DNA of 64,000 nucleotides from Neoconidiobolus thromboides FSU 785 (taxonomy: Eukaryota; Entomophthoromycota; Entomophthoromycetes; Entomophthorales; Neoconidiobolaceae): NCBI GenBank assembly GCA_025603075.1, contig MU626280.1, positions 1 to 64,000 of the forward strand, given 5' to 3'. Both the position numbers and the translations under genes were made by a program. Below, in pieces: positions 1-10,423 of this stretch. Position 1 is the stretch's first letter, and each line of letters begins with the position of its first letter. The notes under the pieces were generated by a model that did no database searches, was not told where the DNA came from, and saw nothing but the letters and a program-made list of their open reading frames with translations.

Positions 1-674
1 TAACCATGCATCATATTACCACATGATGCACAAGGTGCTTGAACTTGTTGTTGTCCTTGATCATAAATTGGGGTTGGCTGTTTTTGTTCGACTTCAGCTT
101 TACTGCCTTTAACGTTGACATTCTGGGTTAAGTAAATGTTTGGACTGGGCTGAGCGACTTGTTGTGGGCATGGTTGTGGTTGTGGTTGTGGTTGTGGTTC
201 AGGTTGAGGTTGTGGTTCAGGTTGAGGTTGAGGTTGTGGTTCAGGTTGAGGTTGTGGGCATGGCTGAGGTTGAGGTTGTGGCTCAGGTTGTGGTTGAGGT
301 TGTGGCTCAGGTTGAGGTTGTGGGCATGGCTGAGGTTGAGGTTGAGGTTGTGGTTCAGGTTGAGGTTGAGGTTGTGGTTCAGGTTGAGGTTGTGGTTCAG
401 GTTGTGGGCATGGTTGAGGCTGAGGTTGAGGTTGAGGTTGGGGTTGTGGCTCAGGTTGAGGTTGAGGTTGGGGTTGTGGCTCAGGTTGAGGTTGACCGCA
501 TGGTTGAACTACTTGATTACAAGGCACACCTCCGCAAGTAGTAGCGCCAGATTGAGTGTCGGCAAGGTTAAATCTACCAGACAAACTAATGTTGTTTGGC
601 TGATTGATGGTAAATAAGTGAGCAGAGTTTACAAGGTAAGCAACAGTCAAAGATAAAAGCACTTTATTGAACAT
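1..674 (-). CDS. secreted Gln-Pro repeat protein (3' partial)
   Basis: The reading frame starts at the ATG at 674 and stays open to the window edge, so the C-terminus is missing. It begins with a likely signal peptide (MFNKVLLSLTVAYLVNSAH). A short region with a Cys pair (TCGGVPCNQ) follows, then about 110 residues of QP/EP dipeptides interrupted by CPQ. After the repeat comes a hydrophilic tail with a CASCG motif that runs off the window. The repeat is built from a CAACCT/GAGCCA-type hexamer, so it keeps frame when it expands; the codon phase before and after it agrees, so there is no frameshift. I recognise no enzyme domain. It is probably a secreted or wall-associated structural protein, with the scattered Cys residues perhaps used for cross-linking. 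Both plus-strand readings of the repeat are also open but are shadows. Confidence 0.7.
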   Translation of the reverse strand, partial: MFNKVLLSLTVAYLVNSAHLFTINQPNNISLSGRFNLADTQSGATTCGGVPCNQVVQPCGQPQPEPQPQPQPQPEPQPQPQPQPQPQPCPQPEPQPQPEPQPQPQPEPQPQPQPQPCPQPQPEPQPQPQPEPQPQPQPCPQPQPEPQPQPQPEPQPQPEPQPQPQPQPCPQQVAQPSPNIYLTQNVNVKGSKAEVEQKQPTPIYDQGQQQVQAPCASCGNMMHG

Positions 675-741
675 TTTGGAAGATAGTATTGTTAAGTATT
701 TAGAACACCTTTTTTATAATTTGTTGGAGGTTAATATTGGG

Positions 742-750
742 TTTTTATAG
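742..750 (-). promoter_or_regulatory. TATA box of the Gln-Pro repeat gene
   Basis: A TATAAAAAC sequence lies on the minus strand about 70 bp upstream of the ATG at 674. Its spacing matches the TATA boxes of the two ML-domain genes in this window. Confidence 0.5.
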
Positions 751-1389
751 TCTCTCCTTTGTATGTGTTCATGTTGGTGAGCTGTTTTTAGTTATTGTCT
801 ATCATATTACTTATCTATACTATCAGTAATTTTATCAGTAATTTTATGTTATCGATATTATTTTTGTAATAGCTAATATTAAATGGATTAATAACTTGTC
901 ATTTTTAATTTATTTCATGTTTAAATTAATATAGTGAACATAAGAAATACTATAGACATTGTATTAAAATTTATTTTTCAATATGGACTGTTTAAGAGTT
1001 TATCATAAATTGAGTTCACTTAATCAAACAAATTAAATTTATGACATTTAATTATTTTTAAGTTATTAAATCAATTAAATCACCTTTTTTATGTAAACTT
1101 TAATAAAGTTATCTCAAAAATTAGTCATAACTATTTAACAAAATTGTACATAGGCTATAAAGCTAAAATAAACTAACTTAATATAATCATACATAGATTA
1201 TAAAACTAAAATAAACTAATTTAATATTTTAGAAGCTATTTTCACATTAATAAAGGTATATTTAGATATGATTAAAGGATAGAGCATATCGGTTTCACTT
1301 TTAGTGTTAACTAAAGTGCAAAATTTAAAAAAAGATAGTATAACATAAACTCATAAACACTAGTTTAACTGTCAATCATTTATTAATGA
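751..1389. other. intergenic, AT-rich
   Basis: This holds the upstream region of the Gln-Pro repeat gene and the 3' flank of the first ML gene. A near-duplicate pair occurs around 1150-1230, where 'aaactaaaataaactaa'-type text appears twice. I see no gene. Confidence 0.5.
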
Positions 1390-1899
1390 CTAAAGAATAA
1401 TTTTGAACTTCAAATGGCTAGCTTGCTTCTTATTAGGTAGAGTAACAACTCCATCAACGACATATCTCCCACTTGGTATATTAGCTGGTACTTCAACCAC
1501 TTTAATAATTACATTATCGCCTTTTTGAATTGGACATTTAGTACTACCCTCCTCAATCTCTTTACAAAAATCGTAATCCTTTTCTATCACAGTAATGAGA
1601 CCAAGCTTAGCAATGACATGTGCTTTTGTACCTTCGATGATCTGCTGTTGAGCAGTACCAGTGATTGTAACTGTAACATTTTGGCCCCGTTCTGGTAGAC
1701 GTGGGAATAAAGCTACTTTGCTAACTAAGAAAGCATCGCTCGGGGAACCACAGTCGTATACGGTGTCATCAGTGATTGGGCGACAAGAAGCGGAGCTAGA
1801 AAATGTTTGGAGGTCAGAAAGAGAATCTGAATTTGAGACAATAAGCCCAGAGGCACTAGTAGCAAGGGCCATAAAGATAAAGGTTTGAGTAAATTGCAT
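1390..1899 (-). CDS. ML-domain (NPC2-like) secreted lipid-binding protein, copy 1
   Basis: This is an intronless gene of 169 residues when started at the ATG at 1899. The upstream in-frame ATG at 1917 would add six residues, but the start at 1899 (MQFTQTF) aligns with the paralogue's MQLTQIF and gives the same length. A signal peptide (about residues 1-18) ends at ATSASG. The mature part has the ML (MD-2-related lipid recognition) pattern: paired Cys in SCRPITDDTVYDCG and in FCKEIEEGSTKCPIQKG, then alternating beta-strand segments ending VVTLPNKKQ. Fungal relatives bind and transfer sterols or phosphatidylglycerol/phosphatidylinositol in the secretory or vacuolar lumen. Role here is inferred from the family. 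The paralogue lies about 8 kb away on the same strand. Confidence 0.85.
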   Translation of the reverse strand: MQFTQTFIFMALATSASGLIVSNSDSLSDLQTFSSSASCRPITDDTVYDCGSPSDAFLVSKVALFPRLPERGQNVTVTITGTAQQQIIEGTKAHVIAKLGLITVIEKDYDFCKEIEEGSTKCPIQKGDNVIIKVVEVPANIPSGRYVVDGVVTLPNKKQASHLKFKIIL

Positions 1900-1966
1900 C
1901 TTTACAATTGAATTCAAGTGTAAATTAAACTACAAATATTTGATAATAATAAAAGCTATATTTTAG

Positions 1967-1976
1967 CTTTATATAC
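1967..1976 (-). promoter_or_regulatory. TATA box of ML copy 1
   Basis: GTATATAAAG on the minus strand, about 70 bp upstream of the start at 1899. The identical decamer lies at the same distance from the paralogue's start. Confidence 0.6.
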
Positions 1977-2068
1977 TTTCTTTTTCATTACCATAGTTTA
2001 CTATTTTGATATAGAATTTCTATTAAATAGCTTTGATAGACTATAATAATTTTTAGTTTTAGGGTTGG

Positions 2069-2087
2069 TGCCACCGAAAATAGAACC
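2069..2087 (-). promoter_or_regulatory. conserved upstream block shared by the two ML genes
   Basis: The plus-strand text GTGCCACCGAAAATAGAACC closely matches GAGCCACAAAAATAGAAC at 10424-10441. Both lie about 170-200 bp upstream of an ML start, and both follow a run like TTTTTAGTTT. Shared sequence this far upstream means either a duplicated promoter or a retained control site. Confidence 0.4.
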
Positions 2088-3266
2088 ATCATACTTATGT
2101 TTAGTAATCGTATTTCTATGATATTTTCAATGTAGATGAACATTTTAATCTTTAATTTGTTATCAATATTAAAAAGGTCAATTGTGTAAATGACAGTTGA
2201 TTGTTTATTGAAAGCTTATTTATCAATAAAAGTGTTTTTAATTTTAATTTTGGTTTTAGTTATTTATTTATCTCTTTTTTAAACGTAATGGATAGCGGCT
2301 TAATACTTTACTACTTTATTATATTTGACTATTTCTTCTTAGTCTTTTTATAAAACTAGACATAAACAGCTCAGTTTTTAGCACGTGTAATATAATTTAA
2401 CATATTATGAAGAAATATTCAAGTATTTACACAAGAGCATTAAATGGCTACTATCAGTGGTACAATCAAACTAAGCTTTTGTTTTGAATGACATTATTTA
2501 TTACAAAGAGAATAAAAATAGACTTTTATCTTGAAAATGGTAAATTCATATAGGTTTAAGTAATAGCTTGTTCTTAGCTAATTAGCCTGATATGTTTAGT
2601 TAGTTTAGTACTCTAAAAATGAATTCGTTTAAGAATATGGCAAGTCGGAACTCCATAATGGCCATTGGTTCAACAGGTGAATAAAGGTGGCTGTTTTTGT
2701 ACTAAAACCGAGAAAGTTCTAAAACTTTATAAACTTTTAAAGAAATGCTGCATACTATTATTTATTATATGTAAAACATTAGCGACAAATAAAAATTGTT
2801 TAAAAATTATGAAACCACAAAGGTGCCTTTTTGGCATGTTTAACTGAATTTGTATCTAGAATAAAATAGGTTGTTTCGATAAATATTTCTATAACTATGC
2901 AAAGCGCAATATGACATTAAATTAGCTTCAAACTATAATATATTGAATGTATGATATAAACTATCAAAAAAGCGCTATACCCCTTAAAAATCTGTTAATA
3001 ATCCTTGAGTATAATTGTTATAACATAATAATGTTAGCCAATAGATTTGATTATTTAAGATCATTTAAAGCATAATAAAAGATTATGGTTTATTGGAATA
3101 TAGGAAAAAACACTAATAAAATGCTTCATAAAAGGCAAGCCTTGATAAAAAAGACATCATGAACGTTGCTTAACCTTAATATATTTGATAGTGTTTTACT
3201 TATCAAACTGAAGCCTAAAGAATAGCCAGTTAGATATTCGAAAAAAATCTTTATGTTAATATATAT

Positions 3267-3365
3267 GGAGATGTATTTTTGTGTTTAAGAATTTTACTAA
3301 TAACTTTTCCACTCGAATAGTGCTTAAAAGGTGGAAAAAATAACGAAGCCAAAAAAAACATCCCC
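3267..3365 (+). mobile_element. fold-back MITE copy 1
   Basis: 99 bp with ends GGAGATGT and ACATCCCC, flanked on both sides by ATAT (4-bp target duplication). Confidence 0.8.
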
Positions 3366-4008
3366 ATATATCAAATGTCAATTGGTACTAACTTTTGAGC
3401 TCATTAAATGTAATTTTATTTATTTATAAAATCTACCAACACAAGGAATGATTATGATTATAGCGTGAGCAGATGATACTATTTATAGTCTAGTATAGGA
3501 TACTTTATAAAGCTAACTAAAGTTCCTCTTTTTAACATTAGCCTATCTTGATGCTGAATCAGATTTTATAATAATGAATGTTAATAATATCACACATATA
3601 CTTCCTCAAACTATTTTTAATTTTGAACAAAATTATAACATCAGATTATCTTTTGATTGAAGCAATGCCTAACATAATATGGCATAACCATAAATTAGAT
3701 TTACAGCACCATTCAGCTAAAAAGACATAAAATTAAAATAGTAGAGTATTCTGAGGATCGTATTATAAATACTATTTGTTTTGACATAATATCATTATTA
3801 AACTTATGGTTTTTACCGCTACTGTTTGCTACCAATTACTTTTTAAAATACTTTAATACTACTTTTCAAAATAGTCAATTATAAACACCAAGTCGGTATC
3901 TTACATATAATTTAGAACTCATTTTATATGAACATAGATCAAATAATTGATAAAATTATCCAAATAAAATTTTTAATACTTCATTACACCAAAATAGGTC
4001 ATTTTACC

Positions 4009-5111
4009 TTAGTAAGCACTATAACTATTTTCATTACTTCCATAACTATTATGATGCTCAGATGAGCTTGGGCGGCTAAAAGATCCTAAGCTACTAGAAG
4101 AGCCTGGATAACTAGAGGATCCTGGGTTACATAAGGAGTTTGAGCCGTTAGAGGATTTTGAATCATCGGAAGGGCACGGACCACTAGAAGAATTTGAAAT
4201 ATCTGAAGAGCTTGAGTTACTAGAAGATCATTTAATATCTAATTGTCCTGAAGTTTTTAATCGCGTTGAATATTCTGGTCATTTTGGGTTATTTAAAGAG
4301 TCTGAGCTACCGAAAAGGCCATGATTGTCTGCTATTTCTGAAATTCTAGAAAATTCTGAGCCGCTTGGTTGTTTTAGAGTTTCAGATGAGCCTGGATCTT
4401 TTATTTGCTCTAGAGCATCGAACAATTTCCAAGTTCCAGATTGCCCTGAAATGTCTGATAAAGTTGAAATATTTGATTTTTGTTGGATTTTACATTTGGT
4501 TCCGATACTTGGCTGCTTCGAGGTGCCGGAGATGCTTGGAATATTTAATTACTCTAGAGCTTCAAATGGATTCAGGATATTTGGTTGTTGTGGAGTTCTA
4601 TAAATGCTTGAATTACTTAGTTGTTTTGGTGCTTTAGTTAGATTTTCAATATATATTTGGCCTGGGATTTACAGGATTATTGAAGCGCCTAATCATCCTG
4701 AGGCATCGGAATGCTTGTGACGTTTAGCTAACCTAGAGTATTATATGATTCATGATTTCCAGGACAACCACCATATCTATATAATCCATGATTTTTTAAA
4801 TAGCCATGATTTCCATATGCTGCATGCTTCCTTAAATAATCATAGTTTTTATATGTCCCTGACCTATTTAAATAATCGTGTCCTTAACCTATACAGTACC
4901 AAGAATATTTAAAATATCATCTTAAGAATTCTGATAGATCAAATCGATTATAACTATTACTTGAACTACTTTCGTAATCATCACTTGATTTAGTTCCATA
5001 GCTATATCTTTTAGCAGCTATTGCTTAATCGCTAACTAAGTTATTATTTTCAGTAAGTTTAAGGCAGAAATAATAGCTAAGAACGAGATAAGTATTAATA
5101 AAAGATTTCAC
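4009..5111 (-). pseudogene. decayed Ser-rich repeat secreted-protein gene
   Basis: Read on the minus strand, the would-be start at 5111 is GTG instead of ATG. It leads into a signal-like stretch (KSFINTYLVLSYYFCLKL) and then AIAAKRYSYGTKSSDDYESS. Further on, GNHGYLKNHGLYRYGG and many Ser/Gly/Pro-rich imperfect repeats of the PGSSS type appear, ending SYGSNENSYSAY and a stop at 4009. Several in-frame stops and frame changes interrupt it, for example after LVSD and after EFLR. The remains look like a low-complexity secreted or wall protein. A TATA box survives upstream. The frame cannot be followed through every part, so the limits are approximate. Confidence 0.5.
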
Positions 5112-5202
5112 GCTCTATAATCAATTTTTAAGTGTATCCCAGTATACAGTGAATAGTGAATACTGAAATAGATCGATAGTAGTTTGACTTTGTATTTTGT
5201 TT

Positions 5203-5212
5203 GCTTATATAC
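5203..5212 (-). promoter_or_regulatory. TATA box upstream of the Ser-rich pseudogene
   Basis: GTATATAAGC on the minus strand, about 92 bp before the lost start at 5111. It resembles the TATA boxes of the intact ML genes. Confidence 0.4.
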
Positions 5213-6554
5213 TCCATCGTTTGTAATAGTTCTATAATACTTGTCAATTCGTATATCCTTCATGATATATTATATTTATTATAAGCCATCAACTAATTCA
5301 TCATAGGCTAATAGCTTATAAACAAGGGTATATAATTTCGGTTGACAACTGTTAATATTCAGTCGTGTAGTGGTTAAAACTGATTTTTATTTCAATGCTT
5401 AGATATTTATTTTAAAATAAAAATTTCTATTTTGCAAATTGAGCTTTAACAGCTGTATAGTTTTACAGTCATCAAAAGTACTTATTGCTAGTAATCAGCA
5501 TCCATTAATTTCCTATTTTAAGATCAACAAAAGCTATTTAGTACGTTAGTCTACTGCTTTATAACTTTTTGTTGAAATATTGCTGATTATTCCTTAAGTA
5601 TAGTTTATTTAAGATATTAAATTTTTTTTAAATTATTCTACTTTTATATATCTGTTTAAACTTAATATGATTTTATCATGATACATTAATTTAAATCCAA
5701 GGTTCAACTTTTCTCCTGTTGATTTTTGTAAAGCTAGCAATCCAAATAATACAAAGATAGTGATATTTTAATATTTAAATTTGTAGATTTAAATTTAAAA
5801 ACTAGAAGATTTAATTAATTTTTTAGCATACTCAACGAAAAAGCTAATAAAGAGCTTGCTTAAAATGGAGAGAAAGGGTACAAGTTGATTATAATATAAA
5901 AAAATCACTAAATAAAATTAATAAGGTTTTACTGTGATTAAATATACTATAAGTATTTATTTTTTTGGTCGTTTACATTTAGACTGCTTCATAAATAGAT
6001 AAGGCTTCATAAAAACAAGCAGAATTGGCAATTTCTTAAATATCTAAAAAGATTAAAATTATTATAACACTACCCCTAGTTCTTTTTTTATCGGATTCAT
6101 CCACAGAGCTTTTATTCGACGTTTAAAAATGAGAGTAAACTAGGAAATTAATAAGCTTATATACTAAAATAAATATAAAATTATTACTCCCTTATGTAAA
6201 TTTTAAAGGCTTGGAAAAAGATGATGATGCGAACAAATAATCCTAATAAACTTTTTTTAACTTTTGGTTTTTTTAAAGAATAACCTGAATTTTATTCCTA
6301 AAAAACTCATTTATTTAAACCAGGGTTATCACAATATATTATAACTCCATGACTTATCAAAATAACTTGAAGTTAAAGTATACCAAAGAAACGATATTCT
6401 TCTAAACTAGAAATAAGAACTGAGATTCAAAATTAATAACATGTAAACAGTGGGTTAAACCGAGATCAAAGTATAAATGCCTTATAATCAATCTTAAATT
6501 AAAACAATTCGTCTAGTTCTCGTTATACAGTTGCATCGTTACCTTCTTTTAATA
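5213..6554. other. intergenic, no gene seen
   Basis: AT-rich sequence with stops in all frames. I could not recognise coding sequence or clear repeats. Confidence 0.4.
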
Positions 6555-7562
6555 AAACGGCGCTTTTACTATATGTTTTTTTATTGCCCCTATCCGAAGC
6601 GCTATAGAAAATACCGAATAAATTGATGAAGATAAGAATACTCAAGGCTAAATTACATTTAAGGCATTAAACAAAAGAAACTGCCAAGCTTTGTCTAAGC
6701 CTGTAACCATATATTAGTATAAACTAACGGAGTATATTATTGTCACATAAATAAGAGTAGGCGCTGTAATGAAAGTGGCAACTGAGGATGTATTTTTATG
6801 TTCAAGAATTTTACTAACAATTTTTTTGCCCAAATAGTACTTAAAACATTTAAAGAGTAATTAAGTCAAAAAAACACCCCGAACTGTAACAAACAATGTG
6901 AACTCAGGCTTCCAATAGCTCAAAACCAAAATCAAGTAGATACCACATCCCTTATTACACTTCAGCTGCCGAAAAACCTAATCCAAATAAATCTTATACC
7001 ATTCTAGCCCTTGTTTTACATCCTTCCCCCGCTTATAATCCTACCACCTCTTCTAAGCCAACTAAAACAGTTTTTGATTACAAATCTATTCAGAGTGTTC
7101 CAAGTAGTATGGCAGCATTGATGAAAGAAGCGTTAAAATCCTATACAGAGTCGATGTTCCACATGTAGAAGTATCCAAATAGCTATATAAAGCTGATAAA
7201 CGTTTAATAGACTCAGCTCAAAAACATACTAAAGATCAAGTAGCTCAAAAGAAAACGTCTCTTACTAGAAGTAAAACTCCATGTTACCTTGACCTTATAA
7301 AGGTAGCTAGGCATCTAGCTAAAGACGGACCAGAGAGCGCTGCATGAGACCAAAGGGTTGTTGCTTGCATGGTTGCTTCTTGGATAAAGTCACTAGGATA
7401 TTACCACTGTCTTTGCAAGTTATGAATGTTTTTTCTGGGGCCAAAAGGACTTCATTGAATTTAAACTTTTGGTAGGCGGTACTGACTGCCCTAAGGCTGT
7501 TGTTACCTATTGTAAAGATTTCCCAGCTTGAGATCCAAACAACATTTGAAATTATATTAGAT
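6555..7562 (+). pseudogene. decayed secreted-protein gene, copy A
   Basis: This aligns along its length with 36676-37500. Shared protein-level blocks include the signal-like ICFFIAPIRSA (copy B ICFLVGSISNT), TQASNSSKPK (B TQTSNSSKAK), TKTVFDY...PSSMAALMKEAL (B TKTIPDY...PSNNIGLMTEVL), and a C-terminus YCKDFPA*DPNNI*NYIR. The last block has a stop exactly where copy B also has one. Frameshifts and stops are frequent. One open run of about 90 codons (6900-7170) survives. A fold-back element at 6784-6881 sits inside it. I recognise no known domain. Confidence 0.55.
6784..6881 (+). mobile_element. fold-back MITE copy 2, inside pseudogene A
   Basis: A diverged copy (GAGGATGT...ACACCCCG) flanked by AACT at 6780-6783 and 6882-6885. 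The related pseudogene near 36.9 kb has a single AACT and no insertion, so it gives an empty site. Confidence 0.75.
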
Positions 7563-7699
7563 AGTTTTCATTATTTATTTGTAACTTTCACAAAATTTAG
7601 TTTACTGTTTTATCATATTTCAATTTGTAAAAATGATTCTATTACTTCAAGAAGTTTATAATCAAAGATCATCTCTACATTTCTCATCATAGAAGAACC

Positions 7700-7717
7700 C
7701 GCCTTCTTAAGAAGGCG
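7700..7717. repeat. 18-bp perfect palindrome
   Basis: CGCCTTCTTAAGAAGGCG is identical to its reverse complement and is unusually GC-rich for the surroundings. Its function is unknown. Confidence 0.6.
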
Positions 7718-8356
7718 ACCTTTTGGTCCAAGATTAAGATCTAATGATGACCTTAGTCGGAGCCTCTCAGTCCTTAATTTAAGCTTGTTGTTGCTTCTTC
7801 TCTTGTTTGTTTAAATTGATAATTTCTTAAATAAAACATACTACTGCAGGGGTGATTATCCTAAAAAAGCTTTCATTAATAAAACGTTTTTTATATACTG
7901 AAGATTTTTATGGAGTGATTATCTTAAAAGTATTTATTCTTCTGTGTTTTCAATTCGATATGAACTAAACCCAAATTTTAGTTGTATTTATTTAAAATTT
8001 TTAGAAAAAAGTTAATAAAGTAGCAAAACACGTTTATATTGTAGATTATTTATAAATAAAATGATAATTTTCCAAAAGTTTTGATTCATAATTTGATTAT
8101 TAAGGTAGTTTGCATCACTTTAGCTCTGATGATTTATTTTATGTCTCAGACTAACCATGAAATTCACACCATGTTTTAGCTACAAATAGCCATTAGTATT
8201 ATTTATAATTACTTTCATACTAATGTGGTAAACACTTGAACCTATTTTCCATAATCTTATTGATATTAAGATATACAAAAGGTTATAATGAAACATCTAC
8301 TTATACTTTTTGCTCTGTTATTACTTCATAAAAGGTTTTTATTTATGCTAATATAT

Positions 8357-8455
8357 GGGGATGTATTTTTGTATTTAAGAGTTTTACTAGTAATTTTTCC
8401 ACTCAAATAGCGCTTGAAAGATGGAAAAAGTAATGAAGCCAAAAAAAACAATCCC
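8357..8455 (+). mobile_element. fold-back MITE copy 3
   Basis: 99 bp, GGGGATGT...CAATCCC, flanked by ATAT on both sides. It directly abuts the tandem repeat that starts at 8458. Confidence 0.85.
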
Positions 8456-8457
8456 AT

Positions 8458-8800
8458 ATGGAAATCCTCAGCCTTTATCGCACAAAGAAATAGACCACTA
8501 TGATTGGATTAAAATTAAGGGATAATCCATAACCAATCAAATGCACCCAGTCTATCATTACCAGGAAATTGAAACTGGCCTGAAGTAAATCAAATCAATC
8601 AATGCATGGCAAAAGGAAGCCCCACCTATTAGTTGATGGAAACCTTCAGTCACACAAGTAAACCTATCTTTGTAATTGGTTTGAAGCTAAGGGACAAACC
8701 AAGGTAAATTAATTGGATCCAGTCTATTATTTCTAGAAAGTTAAAAATGAATTAAACTAAATCAACTAAAGTACAGTGAAAAGAAGCCATTAAGAGACTT
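8458..8800. repeat. two-unit tandem repeat, about 178 bp per unit
   Basis: Unit 1 (8458-8635) and unit 2 (8636-about 8800) share blocks in the same order. These include ATGGAAAtCCTcAG / ATGGAAACCTTCAG, AAGGGAtAAtCCA / AAGGGACAAACCA, CCAGTCTATcATT / CCAGTCTATtATT, and AAAGGAAGCC / AAAAGAAGCC. Divergence is considerable, so the duplication is old. Confidence 0.6.
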
Positions 8801-8948
8801 GTCAAGGTGATACAAGGGAAGGTAACCATAATGTTTAAACCTAATACTTCTTGTGCTTTTTTGTTAACCTCTAGATAGAATCCAAGGTGTATAAAAACCT
8901 GACTTAATTAATCAAATAAACATTATCAGTCAAAAAAATTAACTAACA

Positions 8949-8976
8949 TACTATACTATACTATACTATACTATAT
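8949..8976. repeat. ACTAT pentanucleotide microsatellite
   Basis: About five perfect ACTAT units in non-coding DNA. Confidence 0.8.
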
Positions 8977-9733
8977 GGTCAATAGGATACTTGTGTTTTT
9001 AAACTCAATATATTCAAGAATGAAACGATCAAATAAAATTTAACAAATTTGAAAAAATAATAACGATAAAACCTTCCCAAAAATTAAATTACTCTTCTTG
9101 AATGATTGAGCTTGAGCTTTTACAAATTTCGGTCAATAAATTTTTTATTATTAGCAGTAGCAATTAAGTTAGCTTGTATATACATCTCTAAAAGAGTAAA
9201 AAAGCCCCTGAACGGCTTTCAATAAATAAAATTACCGATAAAATGCCGCTACAGAAGAAATGAAACCAGAAATTGGATGTCCTCTATTTCATCACTCATT
9301 TAAAATCTAATAATGGTTGATTGAATTATTTTTTCTGTTATTTTCTCATTTAATGAAGGGGAAGGTGTAACATAGTAATTTTCTTAAAAGTGCAAACAAA
9401 TTCGCGAATCAAAAATTATTTAATGATCAATACTTATACTATAATACAAATATATATTGTATAAGAAAACAAATAACTTAACTTATAAATCTATAGCTAG
9501 AAAATAGGTTGTATTGAAGTCAAACAATTCAATATTAGAGACAAATATAAAAATCTAATGCTTAATGAAAAATATATAATTTACTCTATGAGTTTATACT
9601 ACTATATGGTTTTTAAATAAATACATACATAAGATATTTTAAACTCAAGTTATTGATAAATTTAAAAAACTTATTCTGCATCATTTTAAATTTTAGCTCT
9701 TAAAGTTAAACTTTTAAAAACTTTTATTGAGAC

Positions 9734-10243
9734 TTAAAGTCTAAGTTTGAGTTGGATACGACTGACTTGTTTCTTGTTTGGAAGAGTAACAAGACCATCG
9801 ACAAGGTAATTACCACCTGGGATATTGGAAGGAACCTCAACAACTTTAGTAATAACGTGATCACCCTTCTGAATTGGGCATTTAAGTTTATCATCTTCAA
9901 CATATTCACAGAAATCATAATCTTTATCAACAACAGTAAAAATACCAAGTTTAGCAGTAACATGAGCGTTGGTACCTTTAGAGATTTCTTGCTGAGCAGT
10001 ACCAGTGATAGTCACGGTGAGTTTTTGTCCTCTTTTTGGTACACGTGGGTTGAGAGTAACCTTCTTGATCAAGAAAGCATCACTTGAAGAACCACAGTCA
10101 TAGACGGTATCATCAGTGATTGGGCGGCAAGCAGCAGAGATAGCAAATCTTTCACCATCAAATGGAGCATCGAATTTTGGCTCAATCAAAGCAGAGGCGC
10201 TGGTAGCAAGGGCAAAAAGAGCAAAGATCTGAGTGAGTTGCAT
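9734..10243 (-). CDS. ML-domain (NPC2-like) secreted lipid-binding protein, copy 2
   Basis: Intronless, 169 residues, clearly paralogous to the gene at 1390-1899. It has the same signal-peptide ending (ATSASAL), the same CRPITDDTVYDCG block, the same FC...KCPIQKGD block and the same VTLPNKKQ near the C-terminus. The segment before the first Cys is the most different (PKFDAPFDGERFA against SNSDSLSDLQTF). It is predicted to be exported and to hold a lipid in the beta-sandwich cavity typical of the ML family; the ligand cannot be read from the sequence. The plus-strand frames over it are shadows. Confidence 0.87.
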   Translation of the reverse strand: MQLTQIFALFALATSASALIEPKFDAPFDGERFAISAACRPITDDTVYDCGSSSDAFLIKKVTLNPRVPKRGQKLTVTITGTAQQEISKGTNAHVTAKLGIFTVVDKDYDFCEYVEDDKLKCPIQKGDHVITKVVEVPSNIPGGNYLVDGLVTLPNKKQVSRIQLKLRL

Positions 10244-10312
10244 TTTTATGACTAGGTTTGAGTAAATATTAAATTATCAAAGTATGATAAAGATATTATT
10301 GGTTTGATCCAA

Positions 10313-10322
10313 CTTTATATAC
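10313..10322 (-). promoter_or_regulatory. TATA box of ML copy 2
   Basis: GTATATAAAG on the minus strand, about 70 bp upstream of the start at 10243, identical in sequence and spacing to copy 1. Confidence 0.6.
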
Positions 10323-10423
10323 TATTTTCTGGTATAGTGCTTTTACCAGTATTTTGTTGTTTTATATATGTATGTCATATTACATAGTTTTGATAGAACA
10401 AGAGCATACATATTTTTAGTTTG

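Larger units (their letters stand above)
1977..4008. other. gene-poor intergenic stretch
   Basis: AT-rich sequence with only short open frames. It holds the conserved promoter block at 2069-2087 and one fold-back element at 3267-3365. I see no supported gene. Confidence 0.5.
7563..9733. other. gene-free repeat-bearing stretch
   Basis: It contains an 18-bp perfect palindrome at 7700-7717, a fold-back element at 8357-8455, a two-unit tandem repeat from 8458, and an ACTAT pentanucleotide array at about 8949-8976. I found no supported coding frame. Confidence 0.5.

Noticed and set aside
140-617. Two plus-strand open frames with VQVEVE and RLRLWL repeats
   Set aside because: They are read-through of the Gln-Pro hexamer array on the opposite strand; neither has a plausible protein composition.
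9752-10087. Plus-strand frame of 111 codons over the ML gene
   Set aside because: Antisense shadow of a clearly conserved ML-domain gene.
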